Shown here: positions 5,394-5,589 of the stretch, in pieces | How the letters are laid out: each line of letters opens with the position of its first letter | Position numbering within the stretch: the first letter of the stretch is position 1 | From: an uncultured Alphaproteobacteria bacterium | Lineage (GTDB): Bacteria > Pseudomonadota > Alphaproteobacteria > Thalassobaculales > Thalassobaculaceae | Length of the DNA: 5,589 nucleotides | NCBI GenBank assembly: GCA_938028645.1 | Contig: CALIMD010000044.1 | Span: 1-5,589 of the forward strand | Direction: 5' to 3' | Notes under the pieces: model-generated | Database searches by the model: none | Seen by the model: the letters and a program-made list of their open reading frames with translations, nothing else | What the model was told of the DNA's origin: nothing | Translations under genes and position numbers: made by a program

Positions 5394-5589
5394 ATGAAAT
5401 ATGTAATGACTAGAAATATACTCGCCGCGGGATTAATATCTATCGCGTCATCTGCTCTAGCGATCGACGCTTCGGATATTATCAATCGCATGGAGACAAG
5501 TGGATATACGGATATCGAAACATCAACGACTTTGTTTGGAAATACTTTGATTGTTGGGGTCAAAGATGGCTCGCAACACGAATTCGTCC
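5394..5589 (+). CDS. Small exported PepSY-like protein, 3' end outside window
   Basis: A GGAG (5384-5387) six bases before ATG 5394 and a clear signal peptide support this start. The N-terminus has MKYVMTR, then a hydrophobic stretch (residues 9-20) and SSALA with likely signal peptidase I cleavage after Ala23, so the product should be periplasmic or secreted. The mature part begins IDASDIINRMETSGYTDIE and continues with a G-x-x-L-I-V-x-V-K-D-G strand pattern and HEFV before the window ends. This layout (helix, GYTDIE, strands, then presumably a D-x-x-T-G-E turn beyond the edge) resembles short PepSY-domain proteins, which often sit near two-component systems and are thought to bind or inhibit partners; their exact role is usually unknown. 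Only 65 residues are visible. Reverse-strand readings here are shadows. Secretion is fairly sure, PepSY membership moderate. Confidence 0.7.
   Translation, partial: MKYVMTRNILAAGLISIASSALAIDASDIINRMETSGYTDIETSTTLFGNTLIVGVKDGSQHEFV

Noticed and set aside
5372..5563. 63-residue reverse-strand frame
   Set aside because: It is antisense to the signal-peptide gene at 5394, has no supporting features and runs opposite to every real gene here.

Overview
The window carries a compact three-gene operon for D-glucuronate catabolism (uxaC-uxuB-uxuA). It is flanked on the left by the end of a ComA/HSA32-like TIM-barrel gene and on the right by a 513-base gene-poor stretch that leads into the start of a small secreted PepSY-like protein. 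All recognisable genes are on the + strand. The form of UxaC (H-x-H in a Ser-Pro-His-Gly-His context, 468 residues) and the style of the small exported protein at the right edge suggest an alphaproteobacterium of moderate-to-low GC, perhaps marine or host-associated. This is from memory of the families, not from a search.

Left part (1-877): the first gene is cut by the window edge. Its frame is open from base 3, and the residues before the first in-window ATG (base 45) match the family N-terminus, so that ATG is probably internal. The gene is visibly AT-richer than the operon (lines I counted: about 32-35 % GC, against 43-50 % in the uxaC lines). The 128-base gap to uxaC holds a candidate GntR/FadR-type operator and two overlapping, mutually exclusive small hairpins.

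Centre (878-4880): uxaC (TTG start) overlaps uxuB by 4 bases (ATGA), and uxuB overlaps uxuA by one base (TAATG). The products act in the same order as the genes: glucuronate to fructuronate (UxaC), fructuronate to mannonate (UxuB), mannonate to 2-keto-3-deoxygluconate (UxuA). The kinase and aldolase that finish the pathway, the uptake system and the regulator are not in the window.

Right part (4881-5589): no intact gene until 5394. This stretch holds several short inverted and direct repeats, an almost perfect anti-Shine-Dalgarno match with no well-placed start codon, and a frame (5164-5358) interrupted by one TGA. The second half of that frame reads like the helix-turn-helix of a TetR-family regulator, so I call it a probable pseudogene remnant. 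I see no clear rho-independent terminator after uxuA and no RNA gene, CRISPR array or intact mobile element anywhere. No convincing new system is visible. The points most worth checking are the HSA32/ComA-like neighbour and the decayed regulator with its repeats.
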